From positions 17,247,428 through 17,311,427 of the forward strand of contig NC_084803.1 in the NCBI RefSeq assembly GCF_963583255.1: a stretch of 64,000 nt of DNA. The letters run 5' to 3'. Source of the DNA: Pyrus communis (lineage: Eukaryota; Streptophyta; Magnoliopsida; Rosales; Rosaceae). Made by a program: the position numbers and the translations under genes. The notes below the pieces were generated by a model. That model was not told where the DNA came from. It searched no databases and was given only the letters and a program-made list of their open reading frames with translations. Each line of letters opens with the position of its first letter. The first letter of the stretch is position 1. Below are positions 1 through 12,380 of this stretch, in pieces.

Positions 1-444
1 TTAGGGTTAAGTATGTAAGCAGTTTCAACTGCATGGCGAAATAAGCCCTAGAATCTAGGGATCAGTTTCTTCTTCAGACTTAGTCTTCTACCACGTTTAG
101 GTTTATGTTCAACGTGGGCTGCATGTTTCTTATTCAGTTATTGTGTAAGGCTTATTAAAAGCCTGTTTGTTATTCATTCAATTATAACGTAATTTTCTCA
201 TAGCTTGCAAAAGATCTCGGCTAACAAAACTCGGTTTCAACACAATGGCACTCCAAATCTTCAATTAATCTCACATTTTTCAGTTTTATCACAAAGTTCA
301 ATGACAAATTAGAAACAGTAATCACGTTGCATGCGTGCATATATGATCATCATCAATTGCTTTCTTTTTTACAGTTTTCCTGTACTGTGAATTTTGTGTC
401 CTCTTAATTCAGTATTGTTGTAGAGGATGAGGGCTCAAAGTTAC
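1..444. other. 3' flank of the PERK gene
   Basis: AT-rich sequence downstream of the PERK stop codon on the minus strand. It should hold the 3' UTR and polyadenylation region. I see no coding frame or repeat in it. The single TTAGGG-like hexamer at the window edge is not a telomere repeat array. Confidence 0.5.
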
Positions 445-3400
445 TCATTTCTTGGGTGTGCTCATTTCTCTGGAGTCATTACTTGAAGTCCCGTAGTCAC
501 TGCTCCCTAATTCCTGACTTGAAAGGGCTAACTTTCTGAACTTCTTCATGTCAGCATTGTACGCTTGCGTATCATAGTCCGAGCTTCCTCCACCGGCGTT
601 GAACATAGAGCTCTGCCCGGGTTTTGTCCCCTCATTTAGGTTGTCCAGCGACACTTCTCCTTCTAGTGCCCGTACTATCTGTTTTGTTCACAACACAAAG
701 TGTTATGTTATCAAACTGTAGGTCTCAAACAACGGTTAGGATGAAATTTTCTTCAAACATCGAGCCCACATCAATATCTATGACAACATAACATTTTATT
801 AGATATGTATACCTGACTCATCTTTGGGCGCTTTTTAGCAGAGTGACGGATACTTGCAGCCGCACAGGCGACCATGCGTGCCATCTCCTGAGGGTTGTAA
901 TTATTGTCCAAACCGATGTCTACTAGCTCCGTGTAATTACCATCCTCTAATGAACGAGTGAGAAGTGGTCGAGCCTGTACATTTATGTCACATTTGGCAC
1001 AAATCAGTAAAACCTTTGTGATATATAATACTCTAAATATCCTTAATTTACAATAAATGATCCAAATTTGGAAAGAATAGAGCAATTACTAACCCAGTCA
1101 ACCAAGCTGTCGTCCATTGCATTTGAAGGATCCACTGGTTTCCTTCCAGTTATGAGTTCCAGGAGCATGACCCCAAATGAGAAAACATCAGACTTTTCTG
1201 TCAATTTTCCACTTGATGCATATTCTGGAGCTAAATATCTGCATTATTCATATGCAAAACCAAAATTAGAGTTATTAATGGGACCAGCCCACTAGTAATT
1301 AGGAAGAGATTGAGTTAGAATTTCACAGATCATATTATTGCTTGCATTGCAAGCTATCTATAAAATTGCTTCATCCAGTTTTAATTTAATTGCAGTATAT
1401 ATTTTTCTCAAAAAAAAAAAGAAAATTTGCAGTATATATTATCTTCATTTTCTTATCTGTCGTAATGAATATTCGAACTTAGGTCTCGAGTGTAGGAGTA
1501 AAACTTATGTAATACAGAAGCTATATGAACTACCCGAAAGTTCCCATGACTCGTGTTGAGACGTGGGTATAATTGTCAGAAGACAGCTTAGCCAACCCAA
1601 AATCAGCAACCTAAAAGAAAAGAAAAAAATGAACAGATTAAAAGGATGTTTAAAATGTTTGAATGATTTTGGTATGCAAATTATAAACATCTCAGGGACT
1701 ATACCATGGCTTCGAAGTTGTTATCAATGAGAATGTTAGCTGATTTGATATCACGATGGATGATTTTTGGGTGGCCTGGTTTCAATTTATTTCCAATGAA
1801 TTAGTAATAATAAGATTTTTAAGTGTGAAAAAGAGAGAAAAATAAGTAAATAGGGGAAATAAATAGATATAGCGGCTGCGACTTTCTTACAATCTTCGTG
1901 AAGGTATGCAAGCCCTTTAGCAGACCCAACTGCAATCCGAAGCCTAGTTGGCCAATCCATAGGTGGAAGACCCTTACCTGCAACCCAAAATTTAAACAAT
2001 AGCTCAAAAAATCAAGCAATACACAACTATTGAGACAAAACTTGACGGTTACTTTGTTGACTGCCTCTCTCTTTTTACCTTTTATTAAGAGAGAGACGAT
2101 CAACAAGAGTGTTTGAGATAGTATCGGTCTATATTTTTATTGTTAATGATGTGTTGTCATTTGTTGACATTTTGTGATATCAATAGAATATCGACAATGT
2201 ATCAAATACTCGTGTGACAGAGGAGAATATGTTAAATGCATACAAAACTCACCGTGCAAGTGATATTCCATTGTTTTGTTGGGAACAAATTCATAGACAA
2301 GCATTCTCTGCTCACCAGCAATACAATATCCAACCAGTGACACAAGATGCCGATGATGGACTCGACTAATGATCTCCACCTCTGCCGCGAATTCTCGTTC
2401 TCCTTGCCCACTGCCCGACTTAAGACTTTTCACTGCAACTACTTTTCCATTGGGCAAAACACCTTTGTGCACATACCCGAAACCGCCCTGACCCAACAAA
2501 TTGGCCTCATTAAACCCATTAGTGGCGGCCGCTAGCTCATCATAAGTGAAGGTGCTCTTGTTGAACCCAAGTGACATTGTTGGTGAGAGGGCTGGTAATG
2601 GGGGTCCCTGAGCTGCTGAATAATTGGTGGTCACTTCACCGGTCAGCGGCATTTGAGGCGGTGGTGAAGGCCAAGGACCACCACCACCACCACTACCAGG
2701 CGATTGGTTGTTTAGCCTCATCACATGGTCTCCTTGTGGATTATTTATATCGTGCCAATTTTGTTGTTGCGTGTTGTAATAGCCACCACCAGCTACACAC
2801 ATATAAAGTTGTTTTCATTTTTTATGTATGAACAAGTCAATAAGTCTATTGCCTGCTCTACGATATGTAGTTCAACTAATCCAATTGTTTTCCATATATG
2901 TCCAAACTCTTTGATTAGGAAAAGACATGAACATGGTTCAATTTTATAGAATAATGAGGTTAAAACACATCAAACAATTTTAAAACAATCCTAAAAGAAT
3001 CAGATTTTTAGATCACGATCATATCATGTGTTCAACTAATGTGTTATGAAAATGAGTTACTTCTAGCAGTAGCGAGAGAATGAATGCTGCTAGCGCAAAA
3101 AAGGAGAAAAAAAAAACAAATTAATGAATGTCGTGCATGGATATTTAATGCATATGGGTGATGAATAAGGTCCTCGTAGTCTTTTATGGAAAGTAATTAT
3201 TTAGCGTTAGGGTTTGGTACCTTTAGCAGGATCTCCATAGTACTGCATATCACGACGCTTTCTCTTCTTCTTCCTGATGCAAACCACACAAACAACGAGC
3301 AAGACAATTATAATTACCGCCGCCCCAATCGCAACTCCCACTATCCTACCTCTATATGATGATGATGTGCTGTCATCATCAGAACTATCTTTTGATGAGG

Positions 3401-3896
3401 AACTACTACCACGTGATGGCGTGAGTGCACCAGAGGGAGAAGTCCGAGAACGCCCTGGAGGAGGAGGCGCTCTGAAAGTCTCACCTCCAGTATCTGCCTC
3501 TGGTGTCTTCTGTGCTGGCTGTGCCTTTCCCGGTGGTTCCCTAGCATGAGGTGGAGATGGGGTCGCCTGCTGTGGTGTAGGTGGAGACTGAGACTCCTTC
3601 TTGGGTGGAGGTGGCGATGATGATGAAGATGAGTCCTTGGGAGGTGGCGATGATGGTGAAGATGAGTCCTTTGGAGGCGGTGGTGAAGATGGTGGCGGCG
3701 AGGACGGTGGTGGTGAAGATGGCGGCGGCGAGGATGGTGGTGGTGATGATGGTGGTGGCGAGGAGGGTGGTGGCTCTGAAGATGACTCCTTTGGGGATTC
3801 CTTTGGAGATGGACCAGATGGTGATGATTTGGACGAGTCCGGTGCAGGTGGTGAAGCGGATGAGGAGTCTGGGGACGGAGCATTGTCAGAAGACAT
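445..3896 (-). CDS. PERK: Proline-rich receptor-like protein kinase (PERK family), 8 coding exons
   Basis: Predicted plasma-membrane receptor-like kinase of about 663 aa. Coding exons on the minus strand, all GT-AG and in phase: 3896-3221, 2792-2253, 1977-1891, 1775-1705, 1610-1534, 1238-1094, 974-813, 678-445. Residues 1 to about 170 are Ser/Pro-rich with repeated SSPPP blocks (extracellular, wall-facing in this family). One membrane segment lies near 185-207, followed by a basic stop-transfer run (RKKKRKRR). The kinase domain spans about 320-590, with a glycine loop GQGGFG (326-331), Lys347 in VAVK, HRDIK (441-445), DFG (461-463) and APE (487-489), so it looks catalytically competent. Length fits the family (about 650-720 aa). 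ATG 3896 is the first ATG of the frame. PERKs are linked to wall sensing and growth control (family knowledge); the ligand cannot be inferred. Confidence 0.92.
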
Positions 3897-4009
3897 TATT
3901 TGTCTCTTGATCAACCTCCGGCCAAGGACTACTTTCCCAAAGATATGTATGTTGTGGTGGCCGGAAACTTCACCTCTCCCGCAACTGCTCGTCGTAATGG
4001 TTGAAGACC

Positions 4010-4368
4010 CCTAAACCATTATCAAATTAAACAATTTTTTAACGAAACAACATTAGGGTTTTGTAAGATCAACGTATATACCTCACGACGCATGCAACCA
4101 TGTAAACGCATGTAATAGAAGAAGAGAGAAATTGCAAATGTGTAACGTTAAACAAATGTACATGTACACGTGCTACCAAGTAATAACAACATTAGTATTG
4201 ATCTCCCTCCAGGATTTAGATCCTATGATCTAATATGTACGTACTTTTGACGTTTAATTAGATTGAAAAAGAATTTTTCGAAATTTCAAAATCGGATATT
4301 ATTGGAGAAAAGATGCATAAGATCAGTCTGGAAATTAGGGGGTGGAAAAACAAAATAAGGTGGTACCT
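4010..4368 (-). other. 5'-UTR intron of the PERK gene
   Basis: On the minus strand an exon ending CAG is followed by a GTACCA donor at about 4366. An acceptor (GTTTAG) ends at 4011, about 115 bases before the start codon. This gives a leader intron of about 356 bp. Leader introns are common in plant receptor kinase genes. The inference rests only on splice-site appearance. Confidence 0.5.
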
Positions 4369-4430
4369 GGTGATCAATGAAAGAAGGTAGGAGAGAGTTC
4401 TCAAAGGAAAGAGAAACAAGGTATGATTGC

Positions 4431-5529
4431 CATGGCATTATGGCCTCCTACAAAGGAGGGACCAACCCCTTAGCTCTTTCTCTAAACCTATCTTTCTGTG
4501 TTGGCCAGCCCTAACTTAGCATTTTTTTTGTTATTTCTTTTACCAGTTCTTCTCTCCTACTTTGGCACCTTGCTGTAATCCCCCACATTTTTATTTTCTT
4601 TAAATTCTTGCCTCACAGCCAACAAATATTTCCTTCAAATTTAGACATCTCCTCCACCTAGGACGCTTCTCTTCACACTTGTTATAACTCACATCAACCA
4701 ACTTAATAACATAAAATGGTACCAAGAATAGTAACTTGTAGGTACTGTGTCTGTATAGGGCATACATCCATTATTTCGTACCTGCTCACCACCTCAATCA
4801 TCCCCTCTTACATCACGGTAAAAATTCGGTTCTTGCACTTATGCATTATTTTCTACTTATAAGACAAATGGGTTTATTTTGTATTCGTTGAGCATTTTTC
4901 CATCCCACTAGATGGGAAAGAAAAAAACTATAAGGATGACGATGATGGAAAAATGCTCAACGGAGACAAAATTGGAAAATGTGATTCATTCTAATGTATG
5001 TCGACTAAACAATTTTCCACCATTTCTTTTGTTTCTGATATGAATCTTGGTTGTTGTTGTACTTTGAGAATTAAAAGAGACAAGAAACACTGCAAATTGT
5101 TTCAATTTGATGATTAAGAAATGAAAAGATTCAGCATTCAAGGGACCTCTGACTAAAAAGAGAAGAGAAATTCAACATTCAACATTCAAAATGGTGATCC
5201 CACAGTCCATGATTGTCAAATGATGTTTCCATGATCTCTGCATATCATACCGACAGTTAAAACCCCCTGAACAAACATTATGACTTGTGGTCCAAGAAAC
5301 TGAACATTATAACTTGTGGTTCAAGAAACTAAACATTATGACCTTGAACAAATTTCAACTAAGAACTTCTAAACAAGTTTGAAAACAAGTTCAAAGTTGG
5401 ACTTGCAAAAAATCATCATATCCTAAAATAAAAAACCCAATCTGAAAGAGTGGAAGGTGGGAAAACAGAGAACAAAAAACAACTAATTCACAACACCACG
5501 ACCGTTTTTTAAGGATGTCGAAAGAAGCT
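4431..5529. other. Intergenic region between PERK and the F-box pseudogene, with a hairpin
   Basis: AT-rich and without a convincing coding frame. Its upstream end should contain the PERK promoter (transcribed leftwards). It contains a clear inverted repeat at 4876-4972, listed separately. Nothing else is recognised. Confidence 0.4.
4876..4972. repeat. Imperfect inverted repeat, about 29-bp arms
   Basis: Left arm 4876-4904 and right arm 4944-4972 are reverse complements with about three mismatches. The inner 19 bp (4886-4904 against 4944-4962) pair perfectly, leaving a loop of about 39 bases. A transcript would fold into a compact hairpin. It could be a young miRNA-like locus or a tiny MITE remnant. 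No flanking duplication was identified. Confidence 0.6.
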
Positions 5530-7048
5530 TTAGCTAGCTAGCTTGGCACCAAGATCCACAGAAAGTATGCTGCTCATGTATGAAGGACGAATGTGCACAA
5601 GGTTGTTTAGGTAAGGAAGATACCTTACATATCCATCATCATCAATCCAGTCACTACTTCTTAGAATTTCAGCCTTCCTTGTCTTCAGAATATAAGTATA
5701 CAGTCTCCTCCAAAATCGAATATCACCACGTCATTGTTCACGCAAGACAATGCCATCAACTCTTTGTTAAAATTGTTGAAGGACTTAAGACCAAGAGCAA
5801 TCAGATGCTTCAGACTCATATCCTGGTCACCATAGATGTCCAGGGTGTATGCATACTCTTTTTCTCAAGTCAGAATGTGACACAGCCCACCATTCATCTC
5901 TGTCAATACAAAGTGACATAATACCATACTGCTCGTCATTCAAATCAAAAGCTAAAGCCGCTCTAGCAGAAGTTTCCCAAAAGGCTACACCTTTCAGAAA
6001 AAGCCCGTCGCCATTCAACTTCAAAGCATCCAGCTCATAGCATTCTGCATCAACAAGTCTCCATGAGGATAAGTAGATCTCAAAACAGATAAACGGATGG
6101 TCAATTAAAGAAAAGGCGTAAACGAGTTAGAATTGTTATGCAAAATTAAGCACAGAAGGCTTAAAGGCTAGAGCTAGGGGAGGTTCAGGGCCGTGAAAGA
6201 AGTTCGACTTGGGAAACGCCCTCCATTCCCTGGTAGCGGGGTTGCAAATGTAGTAGGTGTTCTCTCCATCACAACTTTGGCAGCAAGGCAGACCATTGCA
6301 AATGGTTCTAACAGTGACTTGTTCGGGCAAGAAGCTGAGGAAATGACTGGGAACGCCATAATCACGGTTAAGAGATACAAAGAAAGGCTTGCCAGGGACT
6401 TGACAAAAGAGACCATAGATGTCGCGGAAATGGTAAGCTTGCTTGTGCACCAGTGCATTAAGAAAGGACTGGTAATCAGGTCATCCCACTATTTTCCAAC
6501 AGCTCTGAACCGGGAGAGTGCTTTTGCAAGGAGGAATGGAAGGGCATGCTCCGTAACATCTTTGATCTCCACAGTATGCTTGAGCCTTTTGTGTCCAGGA
6601 TATTCCCAAGCTTCATGTACTGGAGCAATCCTTTTGTTGCGATATCTAGATATAACGCATTAGAAAGATGCCTAAATAGATAAAAGTTGAACAATGGCAA
6701 AGCCTGTTCATCATTAAACCAACAAAGTAAGGGAAATGAAATCCGGTAACCTTCTATTGCAAGAACAAAGTTTTACAATTGTATTCACATGAAAATGAAG
6801 CAAATGTATAGGCTCCAAATTAATGTAATCTATTAAACATGAATGTTCCAAAAATAAAAACAATTAATCAACCAGCAACAAACTGCATCGTAGCCGTAGC
6901 CAACCTCAACTTTCACCACATGGTCATGAGATGGATCATGCATAAACTCTTCTTGTCCACATTCATAAAAAAGTTCAACTTCTCCAGAACAATCAAAATT
7001 GCATTTATTAATGATGACAAACCCCTCATTGTCCTCAGAAGTCACCAT
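5530..7048 (-). pseudogene. Decayed F-box gene copy (relative of the gene at 9.4-11.4 kb)
   Basis: Pieces align along the whole length with the intact F-box protein at 9421-11389. A short acidic first exon starts at ATG 7048 (MVTSEDNEGFVIIN) with a possible GTTTGT donor near 6883. A second exon starts near 6645 (RYRNKRIAPVHE). The F-box follows (VEIKDVTEHALPFLLAKA), then the segment HKQAYHFRDIYGLFCQ and the NTYYICNPATREW motif. The C-terminus RYLPYLNNLVHI matches RYLPYVNSLVQI of the intact gene. Damage includes an in-frame TAG right after the F-box (AVGK*WDD), a frameshift between the F-box and the HKQAYHF segment, and further shifts between about 5600 and 5830. It is therefore unlikely to make a full F-box protein. 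It has kept the two-exon layout of its intact neighbour. Confidence 0.85.
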
Positions 7049-9420
7049 TTTTGCAAAAACAAAATGTTAGTCAAAACAATCACGTTTCAAAGAATTCAAC
7101 TAGGGTTTCTAGAGAAACCCAAAACTCCTCTCTGAAGAAACCCAAAACCCATTAAAGGAAATATGTGGGTTTCTAGGTAAAAATTGATCATTTTTTCAAA
7201 AATTAAATTTAAACCCAAAACACAATCAGACCCATTTTTCTTGCATTTTCCTTACTTTCTCAGTAACTAAGGGGATGTATTCAATTGAGATTTTGAAGGA
7301 TTTTAATTCTTTCAATGAATATAATGGTATTCAATCAAGATTTTAAGCAATTATTTGTATGCAATCAAGATTTTAAGATAGTTTATTAAAATCCTTATAA
7401 ATCCGGATGTATTTAATTAGGATTTTAAAGAAGTTTATAATATTTCAGGTATCTTTAATTAGAATTTGATTTTAAAGAATTTAAAAAAGTTGAGGAATTA
7501 GAGAGATTTTGTATTGCATTTTAACTATCCACAAATCTCACATCTTCTCATGAGATTTCGAGGAAATTAATCAAAATTTTATATAAAATATCCATAAATC
7601 AATTAAACTCTATAAAAATCTATAAATTTATAAATTCGTTAAAATCTCTTAAGTTTCTGGTTGAAGACACCCCTCAAAGCAATTGAACACAGAGTAAAGA
7701 AGAAAAAAACAAATAAACCCTCATAAAACAGAGAAAGCCCGATGGTGTTTGAACACGTGTTGGCCTCAGATTGGCTAACTAAAATTGTACTTCATTAGCA
7801 CTGCGTCATCCGAATCTATCTGATAGTTATCATGTCTCTTTTTGTTTCAGTTTTTCCTAGAGATTAAAAGAAAAAGGAAAATTCATTGTTGGATTCCATT
7901 GTTCAGTTTTTGTCTTGTTGTGCTTTTGTTCTTCCCACTCCAAAATCTACAAAATTGAAATGCACAAACATGCTTTGTGCTCCACTAACAAATGATTTCA
8001 ACATTAGTCTCACACATACTTATTTTTACCTCTTATACATATCCTTTAATTTTCAATCGTCGATCGATCGAATTGAAGATAATTAATGAATAAAAATTTA
8101 CAAAGTTGTGTGGAAGTTAAATAAAAATGTGCGAACAACACTTCATATATCATTTTGTTTTGTGTACCGCCGAAACAAAAATACAATAAAATATAATGTT
8201 TAGATTGCTAACGGTTAAAAAGAAGTGTGAAAATCCTTTTTTCGTCATTCAATATTTTTACCAACATCGGAATATATTTTAATTTTGAACCCTTTTTAAT
8301 GATTGATTAAATGATTAGCTCATACTGCAAGGCTCAATTTTTTCCATTAAACTAGGAATTTCGTAAGGTGAGCTATACTTTTTTTTTTTTTTAAGCCTTT
8401 TTGGAGGTGGAGTCAGCGGCAGATCCAAGATTCGAATTTTGAGAGGATCATAGTGTTAAAGTCCAAGTTTTATAGATAGAAACAGAGCATGTAGTGTGCA
8501 AAAAAAATAAATTAATTTACTCATTGGGGCATTTCGTCGAACACTTGGTGGATTTGTTGTCATCAGCCAAACTAAGTTGCACACAAGTAAAAAAGATATT
8601 GAAAAATCCGAAGCAATCTGATGAGTCCTATTGAGAGAATTTGTCAAGTGTTGTCGACGCAACATGCGAGAGGCATATTGTCACACTTGTATCAAACATT
8701 CTGAAGACTTTCACATGTATATTTTTCGAACTCCTAGTTGTACCTTGATCCTAATGTGCATCCGCCACCGGGAGGAGTTGATTAATTATTTCTGAATTTT
8801 GGGTGTGTTAATATCCACTGAACAGGGTGAGCCGCTCTTTGCACTATGTTTACGTAATTCCAATTATTTGTGTTAGGCTGGAGCCCACACGCTAATCTAA
8901 GGCTGGAAAAGGACTTCCTGGAATGAATTTATGTCACGTGGCATATCTTGTACAACAATGTCAGAAAATGTCCCAAATTCAAATAGTCTGTCCTTCGGTG
9001 ACAAAAAGCCACATAAGAATAGAAACAGAATTTCCGGTTAGTTACTTACGAATTTGTAGGGAGTTTCCATCGCTGCTTTTATTTCTTAAGAAATTTCACA
9101 TAAAGCACTTGGAATATAAGCCATTTTATGCACACAGAAAGAAAAAGAATCATTGTTTGAGAAGCAAAAACTGAACTGCCAAATTACCAGGGCTTATTAT
9201 CAAGCACCATATTATTTATAAACACTATCATTTGAGGTAGCAAAAGCGCCATCTGACAAAAGCACTTAGTATCAAGGCACCAGGTCTACAAGAAGCCAAC
9301 GAGAAATAGGTACTTTTAGAGTACTAACTCAAAGGCAAATTACATAGCCATGGACAAGAGAAACTTCAAACCAATTTGTTCAAAACATAAACCACCTAAT
9401 AAAATGGAAGGCAGAGAGAA
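7049..9420. other. Intergenic region with one MITE
   Basis: AT-rich DNA upstream of the F-box pseudogene and downstream of the intact F-box gene. It holds a Harbinger-like MITE at 7271-7673 (listed separately). No believable coding frame was seen. Short frames around 7886-8086, 8456-8665 and 8923-9174 have no recognisable motif. Confidence 0.4.
7271..7673. mobile_element. Harbinger-like MITE, about 0.4 kb
   Basis: Terminal inverted repeats GGGGATGTATTCAA at the left and TTGAAGACACCCC at the right, with repeated subterminal GATTTTAA motifs. Flanks are TAA on the left and TCA on the right, so the 3-bp target duplication is degraded. Ends and interior style resemble the larger elements at 18112-19193 and 57862-59301. 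It has no coding capacity and is non-autonomous. Confidence 0.6.
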
Positions 9421-11389
9421 CTAGATCTGCACAAGGCTGTTCACATATGGAAGATACCTTTCATTACCAGCACCAAGGCCGTAGTCAAGTATTTTCAAAA
9501 CTTTTTCCTCCCCGGCTTTCACACCATACACGATCACCCTCTGTCCGACAAGAATTAGCATCACATCATCATTCACACAAGCCAATAACCTAACTGTGTC
9601 CACAAAAGAGGTGAAAATCTGGCCGACGAGATAAATTTTCTGCTTCAGGCTCATGTCCATATTACCGTAAATCTCCAAGGAGAACTGACCGAATTCAACA
9701 CGAGGCAAAATGTAACACAGCTCTCCATTCATCTGTGAAATAACACCGCGTGGTCCTGTGCTGAAGGGGAGTGGCAGAATACCATATTGCTGCTCCTTCA
9801 CATCGAAAGCCAAAATGACCCCAGTTAAAGTTTCCCAAAAGAGTACACCCTTTAGATAGAGGGTATAACCTTCCAACTCCGTAGTCTCCAGTTCATAGCA
9901 TACCGTCTCAGCGAGTTCCCAACCACTTGACCTTGAAGAGTACATATCAAAATGGACACCTGGATGACCAGGTACAGAGAAGGCACATACAAGTTGAAAA
10001 CACACTTCAAAGTCAAGCACAGAAGGCTCAAAGGCTAGTGCCGCGTAAGACTCAGGCCCATGATATAAACCTGACTTGGGAAGCTTTCTAAATCTCATGT
10101 TCACAGGGTTGCAAATGTAGTAGGTATCTTCTCTGTCTTCGCTCTGGCAGCAAACCAGACCATTGCAAGTGGCCTTTACAGTAACTGGTTCGGGCAAGAA
10201 GCTGAGGTAAGATCTGGGAATGCCGTAAGCATCATTATCAAGTGAGAGGAAGTAAGGGTTTCCACCGGGGGCTTGACAAAAAAGCCCGGAGATTTCCCTG
10301 AAGTAGTAAGTTTGCTTGTGACTGAAGAAAGGACTAAAAATCCACTTATCCCAGAGTCTGCTAACAGTTCTCAACCTGCACAACATTTTCGCAGGGAGGA
10401 AAGGAAGAACATTCTCCATTGCAACATCACTGATGTCCATTTTCTTATTATAAAGCCTTTCGTCACGGGGAAGTTCAGAACAATCATGTGCACGACGGAT
10501 TCTTTTGCATGGATATGTGTAAAACTGCATATAAAGATAATCATTAGGATGCATGTCAGAGAAAAAAAAATTAAAGATAATATTTAATCACATGAACAAT
10601 GCCAACGCCTCCAATTCATCGTCAAAACAACGTAAAAAGGGGGAAATAAAATTGTCGTGTACAGGGATCTTATAACAGCTTGCTTAATTTAGTTACACAC
10701 GCAGTAGCCAATAATGCGTTTGGAATCCAAGCTTTCAGACAGCAAAAATTAAATATGTAGATATTGTAATATCATATACAAAATCAATTAATCAAAACAG
10801 CATGAGAGTAATATAAAATAAATGAAAACACATCCCATAAATAATACAGCAACACCAAACCTTTGAGCTGTCAACAATCGCATACCTCACAAGAACAATT
10901 CCTCGTCTTCAACTGTTTCCCAGGGAGTACAATATCCATGTAATGTTGATTATCCATAATCTTCAACTGTTTTCCGAATCCATCAGATAGTTCTTCTACA
11001 GAATCAGTACTCATATCCTCATTCTTCAACTGCTGTTCGCTTTCGTCAAATAGAAAGACTTCAGAATCGGTACTCAGATAACTAGCATTATCCGCTTCCT
11101 TCAAATGTTGTTCACTTTCATCAGATAGAACTTCTTCAGAATAAGTGCTCTCACCAGAGTCAGAGTCAGAACACACATACGCGTCCTTTTCCACATTCTT
11201 CGACTGTTGTGTGCTTCCAACAAATAGATCTTCTCCGGAATCTGTAGCTACATTGTTTTGAGGACTCACAATGACATAATTTTCAGAATCAGTACCCACG
11301 ACACTTTCAGAATCACTGCACACAGAATTGGCATTGCTCACAATGACAAAAGAATCAGAGTCATTGCCAACATCTTTATCGCTATCCAT
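9421..11389 (-). CDS. F-box protein with an N-terminal acidic repeat domain, 2 coding exons
   Basis: Exons on the minus strand: 11389-10886 (168 codons, phase 0, donor GTATGC) and 10524-9421 (acceptor ATGCAG), giving about 535 aa. Residues 1-168 are acidic and Ser/Asp-rich, with two repeated motif types: a VIVS block after an acidic Ser run, and DESEQ-LK repeated about every 30 residues. The F-box starts near residue 197 (MDISDVAMENVLPFLPAKM) and is followed by the conserved YYICNP motif of plant F-box-associated domains. Such proteins normally serve as substrate adaptors of SCF ubiquitin ligases by binding SKP1 (family knowledge). The substrate is unknown. A 5'-UTR intron lies upstream. The pseudogene at 5.5-7.05 kb preserves the same two-exon plan, which supports joining the two ORFs. 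Alternatively, transcripts could start inside exon 2. Confidence 0.78.
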
Positions 11390-11411
11390 GATAGGATCCT
11401 CAAAGCTCACA

Positions 11412-12180
11412 GCTGCACAGTGAAAAATCATTCAATGCAGATAACTGAATTTCCCAAACATCAAGACATAAAAAATCACAACTTTCAAACGAGAGGAAAA
11501 CAATACAGCAGCTAGATTAAACCCTGGTATTCAATTATGGTTGCTTGGCACAAAAGAAAGCAAACCAAATATACACTATCAGATCACAACAAAACCCCCC
11601 AAGTCTTCGTTTGATTGCTTCAATTAGGTGTTCTGATATCTTGATTAACTAAATTTAAACATGGGTTTTGAAATATGGAGAAAAGTAACAAAACCCAACA
11701 AAGAATAAATCTTTTTTTTTTCAAAAATCAAATCCAAAATCCATAATACAATGGCTTCAAATCCCAGTTTTCCTTCAATTTCTCTGGGTTTCTCAGTAAC
11801 CAAACAAATCAAAAAGGGTAAATAACAACAATAAAATTGAACAAACAAACAGAGAGCTTACTATTTAAACAAGAAACCCAGAATAAACATATACGAATGA
11901 ACCCATCAACGATCAATCAAAACCTATTAAACAGAGGCAGATCAACGATCAGAAATGATAGGAAAAACCCCAGAAAGACCCCACTCATGCACGTCCTGAA
12001 AGATTCAATATTCTCCAGAAAACCCATATAAAATCTATAAAAAACAGAGAAGTTTCTCATTCTAAAAGTTGAAGAAGTAAACAATGAAATATACCGATAA
12101 GCTTACCGTGACTGCCGTCGTAGGCCTGCGAAGCATACCGGCGATCGAAACGCTGCGTCGAAGTAGAGAGAGACTCAGAG
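11412..12180 (-). other. 5' UTR exon and intron of the two-exon F-box gene
   Basis: On the minus strand a leader exon ends at about 12107 (GTCACG then GTAAGC donor). An acceptor GTGCAG ends at 11413, just upstream of ATG 11389. The interior has short AT-rich frames without recognisable content. The transcription start is probably near 12.15-12.2 kb. Confidence 0.55.
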
Positions 12181-12380
12181 CTTGATAAAAACTGAAAAGT
12201 CTATACAGAGTGGGAGACTCTTGAGAGCAGTTAAAAGCATAGCACAGCGTACGAGGTCGTGGGACAAAGATTCTCTTTATTTTCTTGGTCGTAATTAAAT
12301 TACGTTAATATTTTTTTAATACTTTTATAAAAATTTAAAAAAGGGAAAAATGAAAGAAGAGGATAGCTGAAGAGACTTAA

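Noticed and set aside
1..12. Telomere-like TTAGGGTT at the window edge
   Set aside because: Only one unit, no array. It is simply the 3' flank of the PERK gene.
3277..4014. Long frames opposite the PERK proline-rich exon (Gly/Asp- and His/Arg-rich)
   Set aside because: They are antisense or shifted readings of the same SPPP repeat. The PERK frame has the membrane segment and splices correctly to a kinase.
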